Assembly: GCF_000170895.1 (NCBI RefSeq)
Contig: NZ_ABCS01000025.1
Coordinates: 46,966 to 110,965 of the forward strand
Length of the DNA: 64,000 nt
Reading direction: 5' to 3'
Source of the DNA: Plesiocystis pacifica SIR-1
GTDB taxonomy: Bacteria; Myxococcota_A; Polyangia; Nannocystales; Nannocystaceae
Shown: piece by piece, positions 8,748 to 15,529 of the stretch
How positions within the stretch are numbered: the stretch's first letter is position 1
How the letters are laid out: each line of letters begins with the position of its first letter
Program-made: the position numbers and the translations under genes
The notes under the pieces: model-generated
Databases searched by the model: none
What the model was told of the DNA's origin: nothing
Seen by the model: the letters and a program-made list of their open reading frames with translations, nothing else

Positions 8748-9506
8748 ATGCCCAAGCTCTCTCGCGTGACCCGACGTCAGCTGCGCCTGGCCTCCCTGGG
8801 TGCCCTGAGCCTGGGCCTGGCCGTGCTCTTGGGCCAGCCCCACACCGTCGAGGCAGGCAAGCCCCGGGGCCCCGCGGGCAACAACAACTACTTCAAGTAC
8901 GTCGACGAGGACGGGGTCATCCACATCACCAACCGGCCGCGGGGCAAGGGCGGGGACTGGAAGCTCTACAAGAGCGTCAAGGCCAACCGGACCGGCTCCT
9001 CACCCGACGCCTTCCGCGTCGGGCCGGACCGCAAGACCCGGACCCTCGACACCGAGCGAGCGCACCGCTACGACGCCTACATCCGCGGCGCGGCCCGGCG
9101 CTACCAGCTGCCGGAGTCCTTCGTGCGCGCGGTGATTCACACCGAGAGCCGCTTCAACCCCAGCGCCGTCAGCCGGGCCGGGGCCATGGGCCTGATGCAG
9201 CTGATGCCGAGCACGGCGAAGTTCCTCGGCGTGTCCCAGCCCTTCGACCCGCGCCAGAACATCTACGGCGGCTGCAAGCTCCTGCGCCTCCTCGCCAACC
9301 GCTTCAACGGCGACATGGTCCTGGTCGCGGCGGGCTACAACGCGGGCGCGGGCGCGGTGCTCAAGTACGAGGGCGTGCCGCCCTACGCCGAGACCCGGGC
9401 CTACGTGAAGTCGGTGCTGCGCCGCTACTACGCCTACGAGCGTCAGACCCAGCTGGGCGGTGGCACGGCGGTACGTCGCGGGCCGGCGCGCCACATCGCG
9501 AATTGA
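8748..9506 (+). CDS. Lytic murein transglycosylase (DUF4124 + SLT domain)
   Basis: 252 residues from the ATG at 8748; the longer in-frame start lacks any signal-like sequence. A twin-helix signal peptide (residues ~10-35, ending VEAGK) is followed by a short DUF4124-like segment, YFKYVDEDGVIHITNRP. A soluble lytic transglycosylase domain follows from ~107 with the catalytic Glu at ~133 in HTESRFNPSAVS and the family motifs GAMGLMQLMP and AGYNAGAGAV. It cleaves peptidoglycan glycan strands to 1,6-anhydro products in the periplasm. The length is typical of SltE/EmtA-like small enzymes. No lipobox is seen, so it is likely secreted to the periplasm. One copy of a dispersed inverted repeat lies just after its stop (9526-9539). 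Confidence 0.9.
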   Translation: MPKLSRVTRRQLRLASLGALSLGLAVLLGQPHTVEAGKPRGPAGNNNYFKYVDEDGVIHITNRPRGKGGDWKLYKSVKANRTGSSPDAFRVGPDRKTRTLDTERAHRYDAYIRGAARRYQLPESFVRAVIHTESRFNPSAVSRAGAMGLMQLMPSTAKFLGVSQPFDPRQNIYGGCKLLRLLANRFNGDMVLVAAGYNAGAGAVLKYEGVPPYAETRAYVKSVLRRYYAYERQTQLGGGTAVRRGPARHIAN

Positions 9507-9525
9507 GGCTGCTTTGCCCCGCAAG

Positions 9526-9539
9526 CGTCGTCCACGACG
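9526..9539. repeat. Dispersed inverted repeat, copy A
   Basis: CGTCGTCCACGACG is a near-perfect hairpin (CGTCGT/ACGACG). It lies 20 bases after the lytic transglycosylase stop. Related copies lie at 58118-58131 and 61824-61837, each at the 3' end of a gene. Copies A and B also share the following GGC[TC]AAA-T-GACAG. Confidence 0.6.
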
Positions 9540-9626
9540 GCTAAAGTAGACAGAGGCCCCCGAGAGTGACTCGCGCCAAGGGCGCTGACTCCCTCGGAAC
9601 CGACGTTTCGGGCATGATGGTCCGCG

Positions 9627-11096
9627 ATGGCAGCTCTCGGACACTCGATGAGGATGGGGCTGTGCGCCCTGCTCGTTCCCCTGGCTGTGGGCTGCGGGGA
9701 CGCTCCGGCGGGCGACGACGAGCTCGGGGAGTCGGGCGAGGTCGGCAGCAACGGCGAGGTCACCGGAGAGGACGGGCCCGTCGACGACACCGAGGCGACG
9801 GACTCGGCCGACACGACCACGGAGACCGGGACCGACACCGGCGAGGCTGGGTTGACCTACTGGAAGGACGCCAAGGCGGTCATCGACGCGCGCTGCGTGA
9901 GCTGCCACCAGGCGGGCGCCATCGCTCCCTTCGCCCTCGAGACCTGGGAGCAGGTCGAGAATTTCGCACCGCTGCTCGGCGAGTCGATCGTCGCAGGCTC
10001 CATGCCCCCGTGGCCACCGAGCGCCGACTGCAACAGCTTCCAGCACGACCGCTCGCTCAGCGCCGAACAAGAGGCGCTGCTGCTCGGGTGGATCGACGCC
10101 GGCTACCCCGAGGGCGATCCCGCCGACGCCCCCGAGCCGCCGCCGGAGCCCGAGCCCTGGGAGCCCGACCTGATCATCGAGCTGCCCGAGCCCTACTCCC
10201 CCGCGCCCGGCGAGCTCGACGACTACCGCTGCTTTGCGATCCCCTGGCCCGAGGAGCTGACCGAGGAGCAGTTCGTCGTCGGCCACGAGGTCTTCCCCGG
10301 GCAGCCCGAGCTCGTGCATCACGTCATCACCTTCGTCGCGGATCCGGACGAAGCTCCGGCCTACCAGGCCTTCGACGACGAGGACCCGGGGCCGGGCTAC
10401 AGCTGCTTTGGCGGCCCGGGCAAGGTCGACTGGTCCGCGCGCTGGCTCGGCGACTGGGCCCCGGGGGCCGAGCGCTGGGAGGCCCCGGCCGGGACGGGTG
10501 TGCGGGTGCTGCCCGGCTCCTTGCTCATCGTCCAGGTCCACTACAGCGCCCTGGGCGGAGAGCCCCAGCCCGACCTGACCTCCCTGGCCTTTCAGACTCA
10601 GCCCGAGGTCGAGCGCCGCGGTGACTTCATCCCCATCGTCAACTACGGCTGGGTGCTCGGGGCCACGCCGATGACCATCCCGGCTGGAGAGAGCGGGGTC
10701 ACGCACGGCGTGACCCTCGCGCGCGAGAACCCGATCATTCAGTACCTGACCTCCAACCTCGGCGTGTCGCCCAGCGACGAGCTCGAGGTGTGGCGGGCGA
10801 CCTTGCACATGCACATGCTGGGGACGCGCGCGCAGCTGACCCTCGAGGAAGGGGGCGAGGACACCTGCCTGCTGAACATCGAGGACTGGGACTTCAACTG
10901 GCAGGGCGACTACCTCATGGAGGAGCCCCAGCTGTTCGGGCCTGGGGACGCGGTGCGCCTCGACTGCGAGTACGACAACAGCCCGGAGAACCAGCCGATC
11001 GTCGATGGCGGGCCGCTAGAGCCCGCGGACGTGGGTTGGGGCGACGGGACCCTGGACGAGATGTGCCTGGGGATCCTGTATATGGCCACCAAGTAG
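9627..11096 (+). CDS. Lipoprotein with haem c motif and PHM-like copper type II monooxygenase domain
   Basis: 489 residues. The signal peptide ends PLAVGC. A disordered Glu/Asp/Thr linker (~25-72) is followed by a single c-type haem site, C90-VS-CH94, in ARCVSCHQAG. The rest has the peptidylglycine/dopamine-type copper monooxygenase layout: HHV at ~231 (first copper pair), VQVHYS at ~304, HMHML at ~394-396 (second copper pair) and DEMC near 477-480, where the methionine ligand sits in animal PHM. Such enzymes hydroxylate C-H bonds using O2 and an electron donor. The fused haem could pass electrons in place of ascorbate; that is inference. Likely periplasmic or cell-surface. Found singly, with its own promoter region. 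Substrate unknown. Confidence 0.75.
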   Translation: MAALGHSMRMGLCALLVPLAVGCGDAPAGDDELGESGEVGSNGEVTGEDGPVDDTEATDSADTTTETGTDTGEAGLTYWKDAKAVIDARCVSCHQAGAIAPFALETWEQVENFAPLLGESIVAGSMPPWPPSADCNSFQHDRSLSAEQEALLLGWIDAGYPEGDPADAPEPPPEPEPWEPDLIIELPEPYSPAPGELDDYRCFAIPWPEELTEEQFVVGHEVFPGQPELVHHVITFVADPDEAPAYQAFDDEDPGPGYSCFGGPGKVDWSARWLGDWAPGAERWEAPAGTGVRVLPGSLLIVQVHYSALGGEPQPDLTSLAFQTQPEVERRGDFIPIVNYGWVLGATPMTIPAGESGVTHGVTLARENPIIQYLTSNLGVSPSDELEVWRATLHMHMLGTRAQLTLEEGGEDTCLLNIEDWDFNWQGDYLMEEPQLFGPGDAVRLDCEYDNSPENQPIVDGGPLEPADVGWGDGTLDEMCLGILYMATK

Positions 11097-11119
11097 GGTT
11101 CGGGGTAACCTGGCCGCGC

Positions 11120-11917
11120 GTGCCTTCCTCCGAGATCCCCGGCGTCACGAGCTTCGCGTTCAGTCGCCTGCTGACTCCCGAGCCCGGGACCGACTCGATC
11201 TCGCTCACGCGGGAGGGTCACCTGCTGGTCAACGTCGCGGGCGAGACGATGACGCGTACGGACGCGCTGCTCTTGTGCAGCGAGAACCTCGAGATCCGGC
11301 CGCTCAATCGGCGCATGCAGGGGCGGGCCGTGCCCGACGTGTTCCGCCGCCTCGCCTCCCTCGAGGGCGAGGGCTACCTGATCATCTCCCGCGAGGACGA
11401 GCGCTTTTATCCGCTGAGGCTCGAGCGCGACCTGTGCTTCTTCGTCGAGCGGACCATCTGGGCCCTCGACGCGAGCTTGATGTGGGACGTGGGCATGCTC
11501 CCGGGCTCGCGCGGCGGGGCGAACATCACCCTGATCCGCGTCGCCGGTGAGGGCATGGTCGCGCTGCGGGTGTCCGGCGAGCTCGTGGCCATCAAGGTCT
11601 CGCCCGAGCGCCCCCACCGCGTGCACCACGACGGCTTCGTCGGCTGGGTCGGCAACGTCGTGCCCTCGGCCGAGCGCGGCAGCCCCTTCCTGCGCTGCGA
11701 GGGCGAGGGCGCGGTGTTCGTGGCCTTGCCCGAGGGCCCCGCTCGCCCCGTCGAGGACGCCCGGAGCGGGCCCATCGCGGTCCCCAGCCCCGCCGTGCCT
11801 GCGGTCCCGCCCAAGGTGCCGACCTCGCGCGCCGTGCCGCCGCCCAAGGTGCCGCCCAAGGCCGGCAAGCCGCCGCAGGCCAAAGCGAAGCCCCAGGCGA
11901 GCAAGAAGAAGGGCTGA
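11120..11917 (+). CDS. AIM24-like protein with Pro/Lys-rich tail
   Basis: 265 residues from the GTG at 11120 (MPSSEIPGV...). The body (~10-205) is beta-rich with the AIM24/TIGR00266 feel: LTREGHLLVNVAGETM, LRLERDLCFFVE, GEGMVALRVSGELVAIKV and VHHDGFVGWVGNVVP. AIM24-family proteins fold as a double-stranded beta-helix trimer; their biochemical role is unknown. The last ~55 residues are a Pro/Lys/Ala tail ending in KKKG. It is followed six bases later by pgsA, so both may be co-transcribed. A longer in-frame extension upstream overlaps the previous gene and is not credible. Confidence 0.65.
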   Translation: MPSSEIPGVTSFAFSRLLTPEPGTDSISLTREGHLLVNVAGETMTRTDALLLCSENLEIRPLNRRMQGRAVPDVFRRLASLEGEGYLIISREDERFYPLRLERDLCFFVERTIWALDASLMWDVGMLPGSRGGANITLIRVAGEGMVALRVSGELVAIKVSPERPHRVHHDGFVGWVGNVVPSAERGSPFLRCEGEGAVFVALPEGPARPVEDARSGPIAVPSPAVPAVPPKVPTSRAVPPPKVPPKAGKPPQAKAKPQASKKKG

Positions 11918-11923
11918 GTCGCC

Positions 11924-12649
11924 TTGAGCACGGAGCCAAAGGAGCGAGCGCCCGCCTCCGAGGACGCTGGCGCGGGCAAGAACGATGCGCGCCGCCCGGG
12001 GCTGGCGGCCTTCAAGCGCGAGATCCTCAACGCGCCCAACCTCATCACCATCGGGCGCATGTTCATGATCCCGCCGGTGCTGTGGCTGGTCGGGCGGCCC
12101 GAGCCGATCATGGGCTTCCTCGCCATGCTCGTGTTCCTCAGCGCGGGCGGCCTGGATCTCCTGGATGGTTTCCTCGCCCGTCGCCAGGGCCTCGTGACCT
12201 TCTTCGGCAAGTTCGCCGATCCCCTCGCCGACAAGATCATGGTCATGGCCCTGCTGGTCTACCTGGTCGCGGAGGGGCGCATCCCGCCGTGGCTGGTGGT
12301 CATCTTGCTCGGCCGGGAGTTCTACATCTCGGGGCTGCGGACCATGGCCATCAACGAGGGCGTGGAGATCTCGGCGGGGGCGTGGGGCAAGGCCAAGACC
12401 AGCTTCCAGGTCATCGGCATCTCGATGGTGTTGATCTACTTCCCCTACCGCGCGCCGATCGGCGGGGTGATCCACTTCTTCGAGGTCGGCATGCTGCTGC
12501 TCTACGTGTCCGCGGCGCTGTCGGTGATCAGCGCCTACACCTATACGCGCGGCTTCATCACGGCGCTGCGCGAGCGCGACACGGGCGGTGAAGGCGAGGG
12601 CGAGACCGCGGCCGAGGTGGCAGCCGAGGGAGGCGAGGGCGCGACGTGA
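11924..12649 (+). CDS. pgsA: CDP-diacylglycerol-glycerol-3-phosphate 3-phosphatidyltransferase
   Basis: 241 residues from the TTG at 11924. It makes phosphatidylglycerol phosphate from CDP-diacylglycerol in the inner membrane. The CDP-alcohol phosphotransferase signature is complete: D-G-x2-A-R-x8-G-x3-D-x3-D in LLDGFLARRQG then GKFADPLADK, with all three aspartates. A leading NLITIGRMF segment and further membrane helices follow. The first ~30 residues and the C-terminal Glu/Gly tail are extra to the core. The stop overlaps the pabB start (GTGA), indicating coupled translation. PgsA is preferred over Pcs or PssA because of the N-terminal NAPNLIT-R pattern. Confidence 0.92.
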   Translation: MSTEPKERAPASEDAGAGKNDARRPGLAAFKREILNAPNLITIGRMFMIPPVLWLVGRPEPIMGFLAMLVFLSAGGLDLLDGFLARRQGLVTFFGKFADPLADKIMVMALLVYLVAEGRIPPWLVVILLGREFYISGLRTMAINEGVEISAGAWGKAKTSFQVIGISMVLIYFPYRAPIGGVIHFFEVGMLLLYVSAALSVISAYTYTRGFITALRERDTGGEGEGETAAEVAAEGGEGAT

Positions 12650-13863
12650 GCGGGCCGGCTGCGCTGCTCGACGCCGTCGTCCACGGGGTCGAGCCCGAGC
12701 TGTGCTGGCTCGACGGCGGCGCGGAGGCGGGCAGCGCCATCGGTCGCCGCCCCGATCGAGTCGTCGTCGCCGATGACCTCGCGGCCCTCGACGAGGTCGA
12801 GGCCAGCTGGCGGGCCCAGCCCGAGCACGGCTGGATCGGTTGGGTCAGCTACGACCTCGGGGCCGCCGCGCTGCTCGGGCGAGCGCCGCGGAGCAGCGGG
12901 TTGCCGCACCTGGTCCTGCGCCGCTACCCGAACCTGTGCCGCTCGCAGACGCCCCTGGACGGCTCTGGGCTCGGGGTCGAGTTTGGCGCGCCCTGGCCCC
13001 TCGAGGCCCTGCGCCCCGAGCTCGCGGCCGAGGCCTACCGCGACCGGGTCCGCGCCGCCCTCGAGTCGATCCGCGCCGGGGACACCTACCAGATCAACGC
13101 CTCTCAGAAGCTGTTCGCCCCGTGGACCGAGGCCGCGCGCACGCGCAGCTTTGGTGCGCGCGTGGCCGCCGTCTACCACGCCCTGCGCCGGGCCACGCCC
13201 GCGACCATGGGCGCGCTGATCCTCGTCGATTCGGAGCGGGCGATCGTCTCCAACTCGCCCGAGACCCTCCTCGACCTGCGCCTGGGCGGGCACCCGAGCG
13301 GCCGCGACCTCGCGCGCTCGTGGCCGATCAAGGGCACGCGCCCCCGGGACCCCGATCCCCGGCGCGATCGCCTGGCCGCCGAGGAGCTGTGCGCGAGCGC
13401 CAAGGACCGCGCCGAGCACGTGATGATCGTCGATCTGGTCCGCAACGACCTGGGCAGCCTCGCCGTACCCGGGACCGTGCGCGCACCCCGAGCGCCGAGC
13501 CTGGTGTCGCTGCCGACGGTCCACCACCTCGTCAGCGAAGTGTCCTGCGCACTCGCGCCGGGCTGGAGCCTGCGCGCTCTGTTCGCTGCGTTGTTCCCGG
13601 GAGGCAGCATCACCGGCGCGCCCAAGCGGCGCAGCGTCGAGATCATCGACGAACTCGAGGGCGAGGCGCGGGGCATCTACTGCGGCGCGATCATGATCCT
13701 CGACCGACTCGGGGTACGGGTGAGCATTCCGATTCGCACCGGTGTGCTCGACGCGCGCGGGCTCGAGCTGCGCAGCGGCGGGGGCATCGTGGCCGACAGC
13801 GATCCCGAGGCCGAGCGCCTCGAGACCCTGGCCAAGGCGCGTGCTTTCGATCGGGGTCGCTGA
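12646..13863 (+). CDS. pabB: Aminodeoxychorismate synthase component I
   Basis: 405 residues from the GTG overlapping the pgsA stop. The C-terminal chorismate-binding domain is complete: DTYQIN, SNSPETLL, PIKGTRPR at ~226-233, VDLVRNDLG, LFPGGSITGAPK and YCGAI. The lysine in PIKGT is the PabB-type catalytic lysine; TrpE has alanine there. The enzyme therefore makes 4-amino-4-deoxychorismate for folate rather than anthranilate. It is shorter than E. coli PabB because the N-terminal region is compact. The amidotransferase pabA is not nearby. Confidence 0.9.
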   Translation: MSGPAALLDAVVHGVEPELCWLDGGAEAGSAIGRRPDRVVVADDLAALDEVEASWRAQPEHGWIGWVSYDLGAAALLGRAPRSSGLPHLVLRRYPNLCRSQTPLDGSGLGVEFGAPWPLEALRPELAAEAYRDRVRAALESIRAGDTYQINASQKLFAPWTEAARTRSFGARVAAVYHALRRATPATMGALILVDSERAIVSNSPETLLDLRLGGHPSGRDLARSWPIKGTRPRDPDPRRDRLAAEELCASAKDRAEHVMIVDLVRNDLGSLAVPGTVRAPRAPSLVSLPTVHHLVSEVSCALAPGWSLRALFAALFPGGSITGAPKRRSVEIIDELEGEARGIYCGAIMILDRLGVRVSIPIRTGVLDARGLELRSGGGIVADSDPEAERLETLAKARAFDRGR

Positions 13864-13926
13864 GCGGGGAGGGGCGTCGCGATAGACGCACCTGCAGACC
13901 TGCTAGGATGACCGCAGAGAGTCCTC

Positions 13927-14244
13927 GTGAAGACGCACAAGATTCCCCACGATCTCGATCTCGACCTCGCCAAGCTCGCCGCCCGCAAGGCCGCGGAAGC
14001 CTACGGGGAGCGCTTTGCCGAGTACAACTACAAGGCCAACTGGGTCCGTGACGACCGCGTCGAGCTCAGCTTCGAGGTCATGGGGAAGCGCCTGGACGGG
14101 GCGATGACGGTCAAGCCGCGGCAGCTCGACCTCGAGCTGGACGTGCCCTTCATGTTCCGGCCGTTTCAGAGCAAGGCCATCTCGCTGATCGAGCGGGAGG
14201 CCTTGAGCTGGATCGAGAAGGCCCGCAAAGGCGAGCTGTCTTAA
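13927..14244 (+). CDS. Polyhydroxyalkanoic acid system family protein
   Basis: 105 residues from the GTG at 13927. It shows the short PHA_gran_rgn pattern: IPHDLDLDLAKLAARKAAEAYGERF, then the strand-rich YNYKANWVRDDRVELSFEVMGKRLDGAMTV, a short strand set, and a C-terminal helix. Proteins of this family are found beside polyester synthase genes in some bacteria, but no phaC is nearby here and the fold is that of a small SRPBCC-like or alpha+beta binding protein. The function is therefore not established by context. It is followed by a 320-base repeat-rich gap. Confidence 0.7.
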   Translation: MKTHKIPHDLDLDLAKLAARKAAEAYGERFAEYNYKANWVRDDRVELSFEVMGKRLDGAMTVKPRQLDLELDVPFMFRPFQSKAISLIEREALSWIEKARKGELS

Positions 14245-14245
14245 A

Positions 14246-14361
14246 CCCCCTCGGGCGCAGGGAACTGGGGTTGCTTTGGACCTGCCTGTGGCAGGTCGGC
14301 TGCTTTGGACCCCCTCGGGCGCAGGGAACTGGGGCTGCAGCGGACCTGCCTGTGGCAGGTC
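14246..14361. repeat. Two direct copies of a ~53-base repeat containing a palindrome
   Basis: The unit begins CCCCCTCGGGCGCAGGGAAC and ends with the hairpin GACCTGCCTGTGGCAGGTC. It occurs twice (about 14246-14298 and 14308-14361) with only small differences, separated by GGCTGCTTTG. A related palindrome, CCTGCCTGCGGCAGG, occurs at about 59319-59333. This looks like a REP-type intergenic element. It fills part of the gap between 14244 and 14568. Confidence 0.8.
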
Positions 14362-14404
14362 CTCTCGTCGCTGCGCTCCTCGGGCAGGGTCGCTCGTGGG
14401 TTCG

Positions 14405-14438
14405 AGGGGGCATGTGATCGCCCCCTCGAGAGGGGGCG
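14405..14438. repeat. Dispersed GGGGGCATGTG[AG]TC hairpin element, copy 1
   Basis: GGGGGCATGTGATC is followed by the perfect hairpin CGCCCCCTCGAGAGGGGGCG (14419-14438). The same arrangement recurs at 58037-58070, where the hairpin is CGCCCCCGCAAGCGGGGGCG. Both copies lie downstream of genes and share a preceding CGTCGCTG...GCTCCTC segment. Confidence 0.75.
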
Positions 14439-14470
14439 TGGTTTGGCGGGGGTGAGGAGCGGCTTGGCTT

Positions 14471-14508
14471 GGTTGGGTTGGGTTGGGTTGGGTTGGGTTG
14501 GGTTGGGT
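14471..14508. repeat. TTGGG tandem array (telomere-like, G-quadruplex-prone)
   Basis: Seven to eight consecutive TTGGG units run from about 14471 to 14508 in the gap upstream of the 57-residue gene. The G-runs on the plus strand could form a quadruplex in DNA or in a transcript. The unit number is likely to vary between strains by slippage. Confidence 0.9.
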
Positions 14509-14567
14509 GAAAATCGTGCGGGGTCGTGGCTCGGGCCTGGGTGGGGGTCGGTTGCTAGCTTGGGTTG

Positions 14568-14741
14568 GTGGGCGAGTCTTGGGTGCTCTGGCGGCAGGAT
14601 GACAATGGGAATCGCTTCGTGATGCGGCGGTCGGGGTCGCGGGGGGAGTTGGAGGCGTTGGCGGCGATGTACGAGGCCCGGGGGCACAAGCAGCTTTATT
14701 GGGTGGAGGCGGAGGCTGGAATTGAAAACGCCCCGCGTTGA
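14568..14741 (+). CDS. Small SPOR-like protein (57 residues)
   Basis: GTG at 14568 to TGA at 14739-14741, 57 residues. It contains WVLWRQDDNGNRFVMRRSGS, LEALAAMYEARGHKQ and LYWVE. The pattern 'W-L-RQDDNGNRF ... A-YEARGHKQ-YWVE' is that of a family of very short stand-alone SPOR-like proteins that I recall from several phyla. I know of no proven function. No signal peptide is seen. The stop codon sits inside a GC-rich hairpin (14729-14750), so the terminator and coding end overlap. The TTGGG array lies 60 bases upstream. It is real by its coherent protein pattern, not just by being open. Confidence 0.65.
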   Translation: MGESWVLWRQDDNGNRFVMRRSGSRGELEALAAMYEARGHKQLYWVEAEAGIENAPR

Positions 14742-14750
14742 GGCGGGGCG
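14729..14750 (+). terminator. Hairpin overlapping the stop of the SPOR-like gene
   Basis: CGCCCCGC (14729-14736) pairs perfectly with GCGGGGCG (14743-14750) around a six-base loop containing the TGA. There is no T-run after it, so it may be a weak terminator or an mRNA 3'-end stabiliser. Confidence 0.5.
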
Positions 14751-14779
14751 CTTGGGATGCAGGATGGTGTGTGGAGGGC

Positions 14780-15421
14780 TCAGGGCTGGGCGCCGTCGGC
14801 GATCCAGTCGAGGATGAGCATCTCGTCCATGCTGCTGAGGGAGCCGCCGGGCGGCATGGGGCCGCCAGCGCTGGCGGTGCCCTGGATCTTGTCGACGAGG
14901 TAGCTGCCGTTGGGATCGCCGGGGGCGATGCGGGGGGTGCCGGGCTCCTGGGTGGCGGCGACGTCGACGAGGTTGGCGTAGGCGGTGCCGGCGTCGGGCA
15001 TGGCGAGGCCAGCGGGGCCGCCGTTCACGTGGCAGCTGCAGTTGGCCATGATCACCGGGTAGACGTCGCCCTCGAAGGACAGGCCCATGCCGGTCTCTTC
15101 TTCGGTGGTCTCCTCTTCGGTGGTCTCTTCCTCGGTCGTCTCCTCCTCGGTGGTGGACTCCTCCTCTTCGGTGGTGGACTCCTCCTCGGTGGTGGACTCC
15201 TCTTCGGTGGTGGACTCCTCCTCTTCGGTGGTGGTCTCGTCCTCGGTGGTGTCGGTGGACTCCTCCTCTTCGGTGGTGGTCTCCTCTTCTTCTTCACCAG
15301 CGGTCTCGCCGATGTCGTCGTCGGCTCCGTCGTCGCTGGGGCAAGCGGTGAGGCTGAGGGCCACGAGGGCGCCGAAGCAGGCGCGCATGGATTGTTTGGT
15401 CAGGGTCAGTTTCAGGGTCAT
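14780..15421 (-). CDS. Lipoprotein with Thr/Glu repeat linker and cytochrome c-like domain
   Basis: 213 residues from the ATG at 15421; the extra upstream codons precede the signal. The signal peptide ends LSLTAC. Residues ~30-112 are a tandem array of acidic units of the type EEETTEE and ESTTEE. The C-terminal ~95 residues (FEGDVYPVIMANCSCHVNGG ... GSYLVDKIQG ... GGPMPPGGSLS ... ILDWIADGA) have the layout of the planctomycete/myxobacterial one-haem domain: motif near the N-terminus, a PMPPG methionine region, and a final WI-DGA helix. The haem motif reads C-S-C-H, one residue shorter than CxxCH. It may bind haem through one cysteine or not at all. Probably surface-exposed. Confidence 0.7.
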   Translation of the reverse strand: MTLKLTLTKQSMRACFGALVALSLTACPSDDGADDDIGETAGEEEEETTTEEEESTDTTEDETTTEEEESTTEEESTTEEESTTEEEESTTEEETTEEETTEEETTEEETGMGLSFEGDVYPVIMANCSCHVNGGPAGLAMPDAGTAYANLVDVAATQEPGTPRIAPGDPNGSYLVDKIQGTASAGGPMPPGGSLSSMDEMLILDWIADGAQP

Positions 15422-15529
15422 GAAGGGAATCCTCTGACGCAGGCATAGCGCGGCCCACATCGCCGCGCATGGCGAATGGGGGCGACGATTGGAGAGATAG
15501 ATGGGGGTGATGGGCCGAGCGCGCGAGGC

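Noticed and set aside
12646..13863. Anthranilate synthase TrpE
   Set aside because: The PIKGT lysine is PabB-type, and no trpG/trpD is nearby.
14471..14508. CRISPR array
   Set aside because: The units are 5-base direct repeats without spacers, and no cas genes are present.
15087..15437. Plus-strand Ser/Val-rich frame opposite the Thr/Glu repeat lipoprotein
   Set aside because: It is the mirror of the acidic repeat (antisense of GAG/ACC codons) and has no independent support.
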